This document shows positions 41,914 to 52,365 of a stretch of 64,000 nucleotides of DNA, in pieces. A program made the position numbers and the translations under genes. How positions within the stretch are numbered: position 1 is the first letter of the stretch; every line of letters starts with the position of its first letter. Below the pieces are notes generated by a model. That model saw nothing but the letters and a program-made list of their open reading frames with translations. It had not been told where the DNA came from and ran no database searches. Origin of the DNA: JBBDIM01 sp040880405 (lineage in GTDB: Bacteria > Planctomycetota > Planctomycetia > Pirellulales > Pirellulaceae). Where the stretch lies: positions 1 through 64,000 of the forward strand of contig JBBDIM010000063.1 of assembly GCA_040880405.1 (NCBI GenBank), in the 5' to 3' direction.

Positions 41914-41970
41914 CGAACCCCTGTTTCCGGGCTGAGAACCCGGCGTCCTGGGCCACTAGACGAAGGGGGC
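41898..41970 (-). tRNA. tRNA-Glu (anticodon CTC)
   Basis: 73 bases with full cloverleaf: acceptor GCCCCCT/AGGGGGT (first pair G-U), anticodon stem CCGGG/CCCGG with loop TTCTCAG (anticodon CTC, 41934-41936), and T-arm AGGGGTTCGACTCCCCT. It is close to E. coli tRNA-Glu apart from the anticodon. CCA is not encoded. The last 16 bases come from the prophage att site. Confidence 0.95.
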
Positions 41971-42101
41971 GTGGTGGACGACTTTTGGTATCGGCTGAAC
42001 GTAGAAAACTTCACGAGGATTTTTCTCGCCCGTCGACTCAGATAATGTATACCGAATTTAACGTCGGTCAACAGGGGGTCGATGACCTGTTTCCGGCGAG
42101 G

Positions 42102-43676
42102 TTAACCGCTCCCAATGAGCTGACTTCGCGTCCTCTCAAAATGTTCCAGAAATGACGAACCAGGATCGGGCCGCTCCAATGCCTGTCGCAGGACGGAATC
42201 GTTGGAGACGCGCGCCGCCGCCTGTTCCGCTTCCGAGATTCGATTGAGATGAAACAAGGTAATCGCCCGCCCGGCAAACCCAAAGGCGATCGCATCGGTA
42301 TGGACATCCGCCTGCTGGGATAGTTCGGTAAAAACTTGGAGGGCACGGGAATAATTCTCTTGGTCGAGGTAGATCATGGCCTCCTGCTTCTTGGCGTTCA
42401 ACACCCAGACAATGTTGTCCTCACTATCCTGCGGCGGAAAATGCTCCTCAACGCTGCGAAAATATCGGGGCTCCTTCGTTTCGCCGAGATTTTTGAACAT
42501 GGCATATTCAAACTGTTCTTCGGCACTGGCCCACTTCAAAACCTGCTCCTGCTCTTGATCAGCCACAAAAAGCAGTGGTTTATCGAGTCGGGCCCAGGCG
42601 ACCAAGCCTCCGGTAACCAGACACATCACTAGCACCAAAGTCCCGCTTACGCCCCACCGCACGGCTGAATTCCGGCGATAAATCGTCGTGGCAGAGGCCT
42701 TCATCACGGCCGCCAACCCGGATGAGTTGGTCTGCCGCGGATCTGAGAGGGTCGCGAGTTCCGCGATCGACCAATCGGAAGGGTCTGAGCCGAAAAACTC
42801 CGTTCCTAGCGACGTCTGTAACTCCCGCAGATCCTTAAGCAATTGCGCCGCGGTTTGGTGTCGATCCTCTGGCGATTTGGCCACCATTTTATGGACGACT
42901 CTTGCCAAGGCCGGGGGGACCGCGCCGCGGATCTTTTCCAGTCGTTCCGGATCGGTTTTAAGGTGCTTCACCGCGACGGTTAGCGGATTATCTCCTTCAA
43001 AGGGTGGCTTGCCGGCCAGCAGATGGTAAACCGTGATTCCCAGGGAGTAGATATCGCTCCGGGCGTCCAGCGAGCGGCCTTCGATCTGCTCGGGGCTCAT
43101 GTACAGGGGCGTTCCCATGGTAACCCCGATCTGAGTCAGGTTCATACCATCGCCGTTTTGCGACATGACCCGGGCGAGCCCAAAATCGGCTACTTTGACC
43201 TCGCCGGTGGCGGTAATCAAAATGTTTTCCGGTTTGATATCGCGATGCACGACATCATGTTCGGCCGCTTTGGCCAAGGCGGAAGCGACCTGCCGAATGA
43301 TCGCGCAGGTCAATTTAACATCGACCGGCCCGCGTCGAGACAGTAACTGCTTGAGGTTTTGCCCTGGGACGTATTCCTGGGCGATAAAGTGGAGGCCATC
43401 GCGCTGCCCCACCTCGTAAATCTGAACGATGTTGGGATGGGTCAAGGCCGCGGCGGCCTGCGCTTCTCGGTGAAATCGGCGGACATACGCTTCATCTCCC
43501 GCGAGCGACGGGAGCAGGATCTTAATCGCGACATTGCGTTTTAGGCTCTGCTGCTCCGCCAGATAGACTTCGGCCATCGCCCCCCGCCCCAGTCGCCGCA
43601 ATACGCGATAGTCGCCGAGGGTTTTCCCGGCGATATCGAGATCGGCAACCGTCGATTCCGGCGTATCGTGAGGCAT
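42102..43676 (-). CDS. Membrane Ser/Thr protein kinase
   Basis: 524 residues. The complete kinase domain (about 22-285) has GRGAMAEVYL, the VAIK lysine, HRDIKPEN, DFGLA and the SPEQ form of APE, so it should be active. A membrane helix at about 348-370 follows, then an outer helical part with TPR-like repeats (YFRSVEEHFPP to the end). This is a common planctomycete type. I chose the ATG at 43676. It is the nearest gene to the tRNA and unrelated to the phage. Confidence 0.92.
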   Translation of the reverse strand: MPHDTPESTVADLDIAGKTLGDYRVLRRLGRGAMAEVYLAEQQSLKRNVAIKILLPSLAGDEAYVRRFHREAQAAAALTHPNIVQIYEVGQRDGLHFIAQEYVPGQNLKQLLSRRGPVDVKLTCAIIRQVASALAKAAEHDVVHRDIKPENILITATGEVKVADFGLARVMSQNGDGMNLTQIGVTMGTPLYMSPEQIEGRSLDARSDIYSLGITVYHLLAGKPPFEGDNPLTVAVKHLKTDPERLEKIRGAVPPALARVVHKMVAKSPEDRHQTAAQLLKDLRELQTSLGTEFFGSDPSDWSIAELATLSDPRQTNSSGLAAVMKASATTIYRRNSAVRWGVSGTLVLVMCLVTGGLVAWARLDKPLLFVADQEQEQVLKWASAEEQFEYAMFKNLGETKEPRYFRSVEEHFPPQDSEDNIVWVLNAKKQEAMIYLDQENYSRALQVFTELSQQADVHTDAIAFGFAGRAITLFHLNRISEAEQAAARVSNDSVLRQALERPDPGSSFLEHFERTRSQLIGSG

Positions 43677-43845
43677 AAAATTCAAGGGAGCCGTGCGGTG
43701 AAGAGAGCCCCCCTCGACTCACAGGCGCGGTGCTTGAGGCGGGGCGATTACTTTCCTAATAGTGTAGTATCCGACGTTTCCCCGCGTGTCGCAACTAATC
43801 AGCCGAAACCGCGGTTAATCCGGAATTTTTCCCGGATGTCATTGA

Positions 43846-44793
43846 CTATTCCGCTAAATCTTCCAATCCTGGCCGATCTTTCTTTCTCGGCCTGGGGATT
43901 CTTCGATCGAGCCAAGTCTCGCTCACAAATCGCCTTAACAGGTTTCTGAGGGCCGTGTTCAAGGCGTCGTCCAGTTCCTCGCGCCATGCGGGCCCTGAAC
44001 CAACAATTTCAACTCGGGTAAAGCCATTCCAGTTCAGCCATAGCCCCCAACCGTACCGAATTGAACAGTCGTTGATGCGGAGCATGACCCGGGCGGCCCA
44101 AAAGCTGCCGAAACTATCCCGAAAATCAAGCCAGGCCCGATCTTCCGGCAGAATCGTTTCTCGCGTGGGGAGGCAGTTTAAACTTGCCAGGATTATCGCC
44201 AGCAAGCCGGACATTTGTGCTAGTAACGCCCCTGTGGTGCTCGTTGTCGCTTCGCTCCAGGGAAGGTACTGCCAGATGAAAGTCACTTGCGCGGCGGCCA
44301 ACAAGAGGGCAGTCGGGGCGAACCGCGTCGGTCCGTTATTCAGCAGGCAGACACCAATCAAAACCAACAAAAACCAGGACCATACCGTCCCCACATTCAG
44401 GATCGGATTTCCAGGCAGCAAAATCGAATTTACTAGCGGCAGACATAAGACACCCCACAGACTCAGGACGATCCATTGCCAAGCCTTGTCTTGAGGCCGT
44501 TTGGCACCCATTTGGGACATTTGCGGGGCAAACCAACCGACCGCGGCAAAATAACGCCAGTTCGCCACAGTCGGATCGAGCTCCAGGAAGACAGCAATCC
44601 CCAGATAAACCTCGACAGCGGCCGTCACCGTCCAAACTACAAGACACCAGCCCCAAGGGGCCACCAAGGTCGAACCCTTAAAATGCTTGCCACCCACCAG
44701 TAGCAGAAAGAAGCCAACCAGCCACACAATCGCGGCACTGAGGCTGGTCAGCAAATTGGGTTGGATTGGATCAGGCAAGGCCGGAAAATCCAT
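43846..44793 (-). CDS. Integral membrane protein of unknown function
   Basis: 315 residues with five or six hydrophobic helices in the first 200 residues (such as LLTSLSAAIVWLVGFFLLLV and AWQWIVLSLWGVLCL) and a soluble basic C-terminal part of about 110 residues. It is not recognised. Adjacent to priA on the same strand with a gap of about 70 bases. Confidence 0.7.
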   Translation of the reverse strand: MDFPALPDPIQPNLLTSLSAAIVWLVGFFLLLVGGKHFKGSTLVAPWGWCLVVWTVTAAVEVYLGIAVFLELDPTVANWRYFAAVGWFAPQMSQMGAKRPQDKAWQWIVLSLWGVLCLPLVNSILLPGNPILNVGTVWSWFLLVLIGVCLLNNGPTRFAPTALLLAAAQVTFIWQYLPWSEATTSTTGALLAQMSGLLAIILASLNCLPTRETILPEDRAWLDFRDSFGSFWAARVMLRINDCSIRYGWGLWLNWNGFTRVEIVGSGPAWREELDDALNTALRNLLRRFVSETWLDRRIPRPRKKDRPGLEDLAE

Positions 44794-44866
44794 GATGCCA
44801 AGAGTTTTTCAAAAAGTGCGAGTCGGCGAATCTAAACAATCAGTCTAACCGATTCACGCCGCGGCG

Positions 44867-47146
44867 CTACATCATGTCCAACGGATCGACATCGACAATC
44901 CAGGCGACATCCTTGGGAAGTGATAGTGCGGTCCGGCAATGCTCGACGATCCGCCGCATCGCATCGAGCGACACCGATTTGAGCAACAGGTGATAGCGGT
45001 AGTTGTCCCGCAATTTTTCGATCGGGGCAGGGGCCGGGCCTTGAAGTTGCACTTCTAATTTCTGCTCCGCCGCATACTGGGTGAATTTGTCCGCCAGTTC
45101 CCCCAAAAACAACTCCACTTGGCTTTGCTGTGGTCCACGGGCCACAATCCGGATCATGTGCGCAAAGGGGCTCAGCATGAACTCGCGGCGAAACGGCAGC
45201 TCCTTCATCGCGAACATCTGGTAGTTGTGCCGCGTGGCGGCCTCGATGGCCGGATGGTCCGGACTCAAAGTCTGGACCAAAACTTCGCCCCCTTTATCAC
45301 CTCTTCCGGTCCGACCGGCGACCTGGGTAATGAGCTGGAAGGTCCGCTCCCCGGCCCGCGTGTCAGGGAAGTGCAGGGCAGTGTCGGCATTGATCACCCC
45401 GACTAATAGCACATTGGGAAAGTCGAGCCCCTTGGCGATCATCTGGGTGCCGACCAAAATCCGGACCTCGCCGCTGCGGAATCGTTCGAGTGCCTGTTCA
45501 TGCGAGCCGGGCTTTCGCATTGTGTCGGAATCCATCCGAATGGAGGGCCACTCCTTGAACTTCGCGCGGACCTCGGTTTCCAGTTTTTGGGTACCGATTC
45601 CGGAGAAGCGGATTCCGGTGTATTGGCATTCAGGGCAGTGATTGGGCGCTTTGATTTTGTAGTCGCAGTAGTGGCAATTGGCGGTTGCGATTTCCAAATG
45701 CAGGGTGAGCGGCATCTCGCAGTGAGGGCATTCCGCGACATGACCGCACGCGGGGCATTGAATGTGGGTGGAATGCCCTCGTCGATTTAGCAGCAGAATA
45801 ATCTGCCCTTCATCCTGCAAGGTCCGCCGCATCGCGAGATAAAGTTGCCGGCTAATCGCGCCGCGCGAGTTAGGGTTCTTTTCCACTCGCAGGTCGACCG
45901 TCCGGACGTAGGGCATCGGCCGATTTCCGACCCGAGAGGGCATCGCCACCTGTTGGTAGACCCGAGACTTGGCCCGATACCAAGTCTCCAGCGAAGGTGT
46001 GGCTGATCCCAAAACCAACGGAATCCCTTCCAACCGGGCCCGCTGGGCCGCAACTTCTCGGGCATGATACCGGGGGAGCGAGTCCTGCTTGAACGAGCCA
46101 TCGTGCTCTTCATCAATCACAATCATGCCGAGTCGCGGCGTCGGGGCGAAGATCGCGCTGCGGGCCCCGACCACCACATCGACTTGCCCCGCGGCGATTC
46201 GCTTCCATTGCCAATGTCGTTCGACATCGCTCATGTGGCTGTGCAACACGGCGATTTGATTGAACCGGGCCTGGAATCGCTGTTTTGTCTGAGGCGTGAG
46301 GCTAATTTCGGGGACGAGGACGATCGCCTGTCTGTCTTGCGCCACGACGTTTTCGATCGCCTGGATGTACACCTCGGTCTTACCGCTGCCGGTGACCCCG
46401 TGCAGCAAAATAGGGACCGGATTCTCCGCTCCAACCGATTCGAGAATCACGGCCAAAGCCGCCTGTTGGTCCGGGTTAAGCTGTTTGGGTTGTTCTCGTT
46501 CGTGCGATTCGTCGTCGAAGTGGGCGTGGCTTACCCGGCGAATCTCGGTTTGGATGAGCCCCTTTTTCCGCAGTTCGTTGATCGGCGCCGTGGTGCAACT
46601 GGCCTGCTGCGCAAGCTCCGGGGGAGTGAGCGGACGAGGCGAGACCGCCAAAATCTGCAGGGCTTGCTGCTGCTTGGGGGAAAGCTTCAAGGCTGGCAGT
46701 TGCGTTGCGACCTGCGAGGAAACCGAGAGCAGAGTCACCTCCCTTGTTCCAGCTTTACCCCTTACCGCCGCGGGTACCACCGCCTCCAGAACTTGACCCC
46801 AGCCACACAAATAGTAGTCAGCCATCCACCGCGTCAGTGTCAACATCCGACTCGAAAGCAGTGTTTGCTCGTCCAGCACCGACTTGATCGGTTTTATTTT
46901 CCGAGAGGTCAGCGGTCGGTTTTCGACCTCGACGCAGTATCCCAGGATCGGACGATTGCTCCGGCCAAAGGGGACGTAGACTCGCCGCCCAGGCACGACT
47001 TGCGAAATCAGTTCGTCCGGGATCAGGTAATCGAACGGCTGCGAGGGACCGGTGGAAAACACCACGGTAGCGATCATCACCTGGGGCTGATCGTCCAGTT
47101 CCCACGGTTCCGGCGAACTTTCAAAAAGGGACTGTTGGTTCTTCAC
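44867..47146 (-). CDS. priA: Primosomal protein N' (replication restart helicase)
   Basis: About 759 residues from the GTG at 47146, preceded by AGG; the frame is open to an ATG at 47251, but those codons look unconserved. The N-terminal DNA-binding part is followed by the helicase with Walker A GVTGSGKTEVYI, DEEHDGSFKQD and the LLNRRGHS segment. The zinc region has eight Cys in CPACGHVAECPHC, CHYC and CPEC. PriA restarts stalled replication forks. It is divergent from nadD. Confidence 0.94.
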   Translation of the reverse strand: MKNQQSLFESSPEPWELDDQPQVMIATVVFSTGPSQPFDYLIPDELISQVVPGRRVYVPFGRSNRPILGYCVEVENRPLTSRKIKPIKSVLDEQTLLSSRMLTLTRWMADYYLCGWGQVLEAVVPAAVRGKAGTREVTLLSVSSQVATQLPALKLSPKQQQALQILAVSPRPLTPPELAQQASCTTAPINELRKKGLIQTEIRRVSHAHFDDESHEREQPKQLNPDQQAALAVILESVGAENPVPILLHGVTGSGKTEVYIQAIENVVAQDRQAIVLVPEISLTPQTKQRFQARFNQIAVLHSHMSDVERHWQWKRIAAGQVDVVVGARSAIFAPTPRLGMIVIDEEHDGSFKQDSLPRYHAREVAAQRARLEGIPLVLGSATPSLETWYRAKSRVYQQVAMPSRVGNRPMPYVRTVDLRVEKNPNSRGAISRQLYLAMRRTLQDEGQIILLLNRRGHSTHIQCPACGHVAECPHCEMPLTLHLEIATANCHYCDYKIKAPNHCPECQYTGIRFSGIGTQKLETEVRAKFKEWPSIRMDSDTMRKPGSHEQALERFRSGEVRILVGTQMIAKGLDFPNVLLVGVINADTALHFPDTRAGERTFQLITQVAGRTGRGDKGGEVLVQTLSPDHPAIEAATRHNYQMFAMKELPFRREFMLSPFAHMIRIVARGPQQSQVELFLGELADKFTQYAAEQKLEVQLQGPAPAPIEKLRDNYRYHLLLKSVSLDAMRRIVEHCRTALSLPKDVAWIVDVDPLDMM

Positions 47147-47306
47147 AAAAACCTGGTTGCGGTTCGAATTGGCAAATGGGCGGATCGTGGGGGTTCGTGG
47201 CGACAAACCGCTTTGGTAGCTACGATAGCAATTGATGAGGGGAAGTTCCAACCCTCGTCGGCGTCGATTGATGGAGCGGAGCTAGGATAAAGGGGGATCG
47301 CGGAAA

Positions 47307-47927
47307 ATGCGAATCGGAATTTTTGGGGGCTCGTTCTCGCCGGTCCATTATGGCCACCTGCTGCTGGCGGAAAACTGCCGCGATCAGGCCAAATTGGACC
47401 AGGTTTGGTTCATCCCCACTAAGATCAGCCCCCTTAAGCAAGATCGTCGGCCGATTTCCGATCAGCATCGTCTCGCGATGCTGGAGTTGGCTCTCGCGGG
47501 AAATCCCGCGTTTCAGGTCTCGACGATGGAACTGGACCGGGGCGGTGTCAGCTACACTGTGGATACCCTCCGATCGATCCGGGAACAACATCCAGCGGAC
47601 GAGCTGTTTTTGCTGATTGGCGGAGACTCGTTGGCGGACTTCTTAAAGTGGAAGTCTCCGGCGGAAATCTGTCAATTGGCAACTCCCCTAGTGGTCACTC
47701 GGCCTGGAAGTCCAGCCTGTGATTGGACGCCGCTAGCGGGCGTAATCGATCCCGCGCGAATCGATGCAATGCAGCGCGGGTTGATTTCAATGCCTCTGGT
47801 GGCATTCAGCAGCACGGAAATCCGGCAGCGATTGGCTCAAGAGCGAAGTATTCGCTATCAGGTTCCACGTTCTGTGGAAAAATATCTGCAAACACACCTT
47901 ACCCAAGATGCCTCAGCCAACAACTAA
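47307..47927 (+). CDS. nadD: Nicotinate-nucleotide adenylyltransferase
   Basis: 206 residues, making deamido-NAD from nicotinate mononucleotide and ATP. The nucleotidyltransferase signature is RIGIFGGSFSPVHYGHLLLAE, with FIPTKISPLKQ and STEIRQRLAQERSIRYQVP near the end. Normal length. Its last 4 bases overlap the opposite gene at 47924. Confidence 0.95.
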   Translation: MRIGIFGGSFSPVHYGHLLLAENCRDQAKLDQVWFIPTKISPLKQDRRPISDQHRLAMLELALAGNPAFQVSTMELDRGGVSYTVDTLRSIREQHPADELFLLIGGDSLADFLKWKSPAEICQLATPLVVTRPGSPACDWTPLAGVIDPARIDAMQRGLISMPLVAFSSTEIRQRLAQERSIRYQVPRSVEKYLQTHLTQDASANN

Positions 47928-48184
47928 GCGGCCCGCCGACCTCGCAGGAGCCCGCTTAATTCCGGTGGAAGCGGAGCATGGGCCAATGATTCATCGCCGC
48001 CGAGTGCCTCTAGCAGCGACTGAAGTTGCTCTAGCGGAGATTGCGACGCGTCGACAAAAATCCACTTTTGTCCCGCGATTTCACAACATCCGCCTCCTTG
48101 ACCATCCAAATAGTCGCGGCGAATTCGATATCCCAGGTCTCGGGCCACGGCGATGGCCTGGTCGAGTAGGTCGAGGGTGTGCAT
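47924..48184 (-). CDS. Small conserved hypothetical protein
   Basis: 86 residues. The frame overlaps the end of nadD on the opposite strand. Features are LDLLDQAIAVARDLGYRIRRDYLDGQGGGCCEIAGQKWIFVDASQ, which look like a compact folded domain. Likely conserved in planctomycetes (inference from style). Function not recognised. Confidence 0.6.
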   Translation of the reverse strand: MHTLDLLDQAIAVARDLGYRIRRDYLDGQGGGCCEIAGQKWIFVDASQSPLEQLQSLLEALGGDESLAHAPLPPELSGLLRGRRAA

Positions 48185-48371
48185 CCTTGCAAACTCCGTG
48201 GACTGGGTAACTTGTTCGGGTCTTGTTGAGGCTCCGGATTATAGTGGTTCTCATTACAGAGGCCCAGGTGAGTTCGTCGATAGGTGAAGCAGGAAGCGGT
48301 CGGGAGTCCGCTTCTCGAAGCGGATCTTGACGGTCACAACATTGCGGCAAACAGAGAAAGCAGGGTCAAGG

Positions 48372-49223
48372 ATGACTACCGTCAACCAAAATCGGCAAAC
48401 CCCGGACAGTGAAATCCAGGAATTGCGCCAGCAAGTCGAACAACTCAAACAGCGTCTGTTCGAGGCCCAAAAGCTGACCGCGATGGGTGAGCTGGTGGGG
48501 ACGACGACCCACGAGTTCAACAATGTGCTGATGTCGATGATCAACTTCGCGCGCATGGGCCTCCGACATCAAGATCAAAAGACCCGCGACAACTGCTTTG
48601 AAAAAATCGCCGCCGCCGGAGATCGGGCTGCCAAACTCACCACCGGCATTTTGGCGATGGCCAAGAACCGCGGCAATCGCCTGGAGCCGACCGACATCGC
48701 CCAAATCGTCGCCGATACGGTCACGCTGATGGAGCGCGAGCTTCGCAAGTACCGCATTCAACTGGATGTCGTCTGCGACGAGACGCCGCAGGCCATGGCC
48801 AACGGCAACCAACTGCAACAGGTGCTGCTGAACCTGATCATCAACGCCCGGCAGGCGATGCCGCAGGGTGGTACGCTACTGCTGAAGGTGGCGCATAACC
48901 CGGCGGATCGGATGGTCGAAATCATGGTCCGCGATTCGGGAGTGGGAATCCCGGCGGATCAGTTGCCTCGAATTTTCGAGAGTTTTTATTCTACGAAGTC
49001 TGGTCCAGACGAAACGGGTACCGGAGGGACCGGCCTTGGCTTGGCCGCTTGCCGCGATATCATCGAAGCCCACCGTGGCAAAATTCGTGTCCAAAGCACG
49101 CCGGGCGTGGGGACCGCCTTCACGCTGCGAATTCCGGAAGTCACCCCAGCGGCCAACATCCCTGCCCCAACCAAAATCCCAACCAAAATCCCGACCGCGA
49201 CTCCCGCGGCGGGAAGAGTGTAG
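48372..49223 (+). CDS. Soluble histidine kinase (NtrB-like)
   Basis: 283 residues from the ATG at 48372, with AGGG upstream. A coiled coil (EIQELRQQVEQLKQRLFEAQKL) is followed by HisKA with TTTHEFNNVLMSMINFARM, where the His is the phospho-acceptor. Then come the ATPase N-box LNLIINARQAMP, G1 DSGVGIP, and the G2 box GTGLGLA. No membrane segment or PAS domain is seen. The partner response regulator is not in the window. Convergent with the large kinase at 49285. Confidence 0.88.
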   Translation: MTTVNQNRQTPDSEIQELRQQVEQLKQRLFEAQKLTAMGELVGTTTHEFNNVLMSMINFARMGLRHQDQKTRDNCFEKIAAAGDRAAKLTTGILAMAKNRGNRLEPTDIAQIVADTVTLMERELRKYRIQLDVVCDETPQAMANGNQLQQVLLNLIINARQAMPQGGTLLLKVAHNPADRMVEIMVRDSGVGIPADQLPRIFESFYSTKSGPDETGTGGTGLGLAACRDIIEAHRGKIRVQSTPGVGTAFTLRIPEVTPAANIPAPTKIPTKIPTATPAAGRV

Positions 49224-49284
49224 CACGTATCCCGGATGCAGCGATTTCGGCCCCCGCCAATGATTTCGCCAAACCGCTACGCCG

Positions 49285-52179
49285 TTATACGGGATTATTG
49301 TGTGGAGGAATTCGAGGAATTTCGAAATAGAATCGAGCCCCGCCCAGTTTCAGGCCCGGCTCGACTCCGATGCGGCCACCATGATGCTCAATAATTCGTT
49401 GGCAAATGGATAGTCCGATTCCGGACCCGTCCGAATCGGGTTCCAATTTCTCAAACAAGCCAAAAATTTTCTCCGTGAACTGTGGCGAGATTCCGCGCCC
49501 GTTATCTTCAACCGTCAGGCGAACACCGCTGGCGGTTTCTCGGGCCTCGATGAGAACGACCGGGTGTTCGGCCGCGCCATATTTGATCGCGTTATCCAGG
49601 AGGTTCTGAATCACCTGTCGCAGCCGAAGACGATCTCCTGGAATAGGGGTACAGTCGATATCAATCGACAAATCGACTTGCCGCCGTTCGATATCGCCTG
49701 AGAGGAGCATGGTCACCTCATCCACCACATCGGCCAAGGCGACATTCGAATAGGGGTTGACGACTCGACCGATCCGAGAAAGCTCTAACAGGTCCTCCAG
49801 CAACTGCTTCATCTTCTCCGCCGCTTCATCGATGATCGCCAGATCTTCCCGAGCGGCCTCGGCATCACCCCGCTCGAGGTCCTGCGCTAGGATTCCCATG
49901 AATCCCTTGATCGTAATTAAGGGGGACTTTAGGTCGTGCGATACCGTGTAGGTGAACTGCTGCAGCTCGTTGTTGATCGCCTCCAAACTATGGATCAGTG
50001 ATTCCCGCTCCGCTTCGGCCTTCTGCCGCTCCGTGATATCGACGACCGATGCGAGCGCCATCGCCTGATCTCCCACTTGATAGGGTACCCCCACAATGAT
50101 CGCCGCGAACTGGGAGCCATCTTTCCGTAAACCAACCGATTGGGATTCGAATCGCTCACCCCGTTTGACCGTCTCCAGGAAGCGAAAGAAGACATGGTGC
50201 CAGTCAGGATGGACAAACTGTTTAGGATCTAGCGTGAGAAGTTCCTCCCGGGTATATCCTCTCATCTGGCAGGCGGCAGGGTTGGCTTCCACCAATTTCC
50301 CTTCCATTGTAAAGAGCAAAAAGCCGTTCGCCGCCGCCTCGAAGATCGATCGATATTGCGTCTCGCTGGTCCGCAACGCCATAACCGCCTCGTTCCGCTG
50401 GGTAACGTCCACCACGGTGCCAATGATCTGACGGACATTCCCCGAATGGTCTCGTTGGAAAACGGTTTCTCGAACCTCCAGCCATCGCCAGTCTCCGGAA
50501 CCATCCTTGATCTGAAGTTCGATCTGCACCAGCTCATCATCTAGGACGGTGCTCCAACGTTTAAACCGCTGCTCAAACGCCTCCACGTAGTCCGGATGCA
50601 GGCGCTCGCGGATCAACTTCAGCCCACCCTGCTGGATTTCCTCGCTGGTGTATCCGAACACCCCGACCGCGTGCTCATTGACAAACTGGATTTCACTCGT
50701 GAGGAGATCGACAATAAAAGTAAGCCCCGGCGAAGTATCGATGACCTTTTCCGCGAAATCCTTGGCCTTCCGGATCTCCAACTCCGCTTCTTTTCGCTCT
50801 TGGACATTTCGGACCAAGGTAAGAATGAGGGGTTGCCCCTCCTGGTCGATCCGGCTCGCTTCGATCTCCACGGCGAATGTCGAACCATCCTTACGTCGCT
50901 GGGTTCCATCAAGCCGTTTACGATCCGTGATTTGCCGTTCAACCAGCTCTTGCCAAACGATACCTCCGCCCGCTTCCGTCCATTGGTTGTAGATGTCGGG
51001 AATTCCGAGTTCCAACAATTCCCCGCGAGTGTATCCGAGGCTTTCACAAGCCACGTGATTCGCATCCACAATTTTCCCCAACCTATCCCGCAGGAAGATG
51101 GCGTCCCCTGCGGATTCGAAGATCTGTCGAAATCTTCGTTCACTTAATTCCAAGTCACCCAGGTCCCGTTCGCGCTGCCACTGCGCCTTACTCAGTTGAT
51201 CCGCCATTTGATTGAACGAATCGGCCAGGTCTCCCAGCTCATCGCGGGGACGGTTAATTACTCGGGCCTGAGTGTCACCCGAAGCATAGCGGCGATGGAC
51301 CTGCATAATGTTTTTCAGCGGACCCAAAGTCCGCGCGCTCGCGATCCCCGCGAGAAAAAACGCGACGCCAATCCCCACTCCGATCCCACCCAATTTGGTC
51401 CAAGTGAGTCGCTCCAGAGCGCCATACGCTTTGGCATGAGGATAGGCGATCATCACCCGCCAATCGGTATCCGGTACCTCGCGAACATTCAGAATATAAT
51501 CGACTCCGTCATTTCGAATCGTGGTATCCTCAACCCTTTGCAAGATTCTGTCGGACCAAAACTCCGGTTCCACATTTCCAACAATCAATTGGTTTTCGGA
51601 ATCGACCAGGGCAAGTTTTCCATTCTCTTCAATATCAATTGAGGAAACCAAACCGGTCAATTGGTCCTCTCGAATCGTCAAGCTGAGGCCACCTCGATGA
51701 TTCATCGACGAATCGTACATGGGAACCACGATCAGCAAAATGTTGGCCCCGGTATCGCGGCCTTCCAATAATCGTGTGATGATTAACTCACCCTTCACCA
51801 ACTTTGAATAATAGGCTCGATCTTGAACATCAAACTGGTCACCCGCGATCGTATGGACCGTGCCTCCCACCTCCATAAAGTACAGCCGCTCAATCCGGTC
51901 CTTCATCTCGTCTCTTCGACGACGGAGGTAGTCCCGTATCTCCGGGACATCGGCGTCTCGAATTTCGTCGACTTGGGTCATCAACTGAAGCTGGGCGACG
52001 TAGCTATTAAACGCGCTTCGGACCCGCTCGGTGTCGAGCATGATTTCCAAATTATGGTTTCGCTCAATCTGGTCCAAGAACTGACGCCGGGTGATGCCGT
52101 AGTCTAGTACCAACGCGATCCCGACTGCGATGATCGCGGGGACCGCACCCAGCAACAGATTTTTGGTAAGCAAACTCAT
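49285..52179 (-). CDS. Multi-PAS membrane histidine kinase
   Basis: 964 residues. A membrane helix (6-26), a double-Cache-like outer domain, a second helix (about 262-284), and HAMP (about 290-340) are followed by three PAS domains (about 350-460, 475-595, 600-715), HisKA with VSHDLKSPLITIKGF (about 735-800) and the ATPase with GSGIGLSICQRI at the end. The layout is that of a sensor responding to external and internal cues. No response regulator nearby. Confidence 0.92.
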   Translation of the reverse strand: MSLLTKNLLLGAVPAIIAVGIALVLDYGITRRQFLDQIERNHNLEIMLDTERVRSAFNSYVAQLQLMTQVDEIRDADVPEIRDYLRRRRDEMKDRIERLYFMEVGGTVHTIAGDQFDVQDRAYYSKLVKGELIITRLLEGRDTGANILLIVVPMYDSSMNHRGGLSLTIREDQLTGLVSSIDIEENGKLALVDSENQLIVGNVEPEFWSDRILQRVEDTTIRNDGVDYILNVREVPDTDWRVMIAYPHAKAYGALERLTWTKLGGIGVGIGVAFFLAGIASARTLGPLKNIMQVHRRYASGDTQARVINRPRDELGDLADSFNQMADQLSKAQWQRERDLGDLELSERRFRQIFESAGDAIFLRDRLGKIVDANHVACESLGYTRGELLELGIPDIYNQWTEAGGGIVWQELVERQITDRKRLDGTQRRKDGSTFAVEIEASRIDQEGQPLILTLVRNVQERKEAELEIRKAKDFAEKVIDTSPGLTFIVDLLTSEIQFVNEHAVGVFGYTSEEIQQGGLKLIRERLHPDYVEAFEQRFKRWSTVLDDELVQIELQIKDGSGDWRWLEVRETVFQRDHSGNVRQIIGTVVDVTQRNEAVMALRTSETQYRSIFEAAANGFLLFTMEGKLVEANPAACQMRGYTREELLTLDPKQFVHPDWHHVFFRFLETVKRGERFESQSVGLRKDGSQFAAIIVGVPYQVGDQAMALASVVDITERQKAEAERESLIHSLEAINNELQQFTYTVSHDLKSPLITIKGFMGILAQDLERGDAEAAREDLAIIDEAAEKMKQLLEDLLELSRIGRVVNPYSNVALADVVDEVTMLLSGDIERRQVDLSIDIDCTPIPGDRLRLRQVIQNLLDNAIKYGAAEHPVVLIEARETASGVRLTVEDNGRGISPQFTEKIFGLFEKLEPDSDGSGIGLSICQRIIEHHGGRIGVEPGLKLGGARFYFEIPRIPPHNNPV

Positions 52180-52365
52180 GAACTTGGCAAGCCTGGATTT
52201 CCAGTGGAGGGGGAAGGAGAACGAACCGCGATGCAGGGGTTCGCTCGAAGGACTTACGACATCTCACGACGACCTGTGCGAATACTTCGGCGGTGCGTGA
52301 TTGATTGTAGAAGACGCCGCCGTCTCACACAGTAGTGATATCCGCCAATTCCTGCTGACCGAAGT

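Noticed and set aside
46064..47290. 408-codon plus-strand frame opposite priA
   Set aside because: Fully covered by priA with its conserved motifs; GC-driven open frame.
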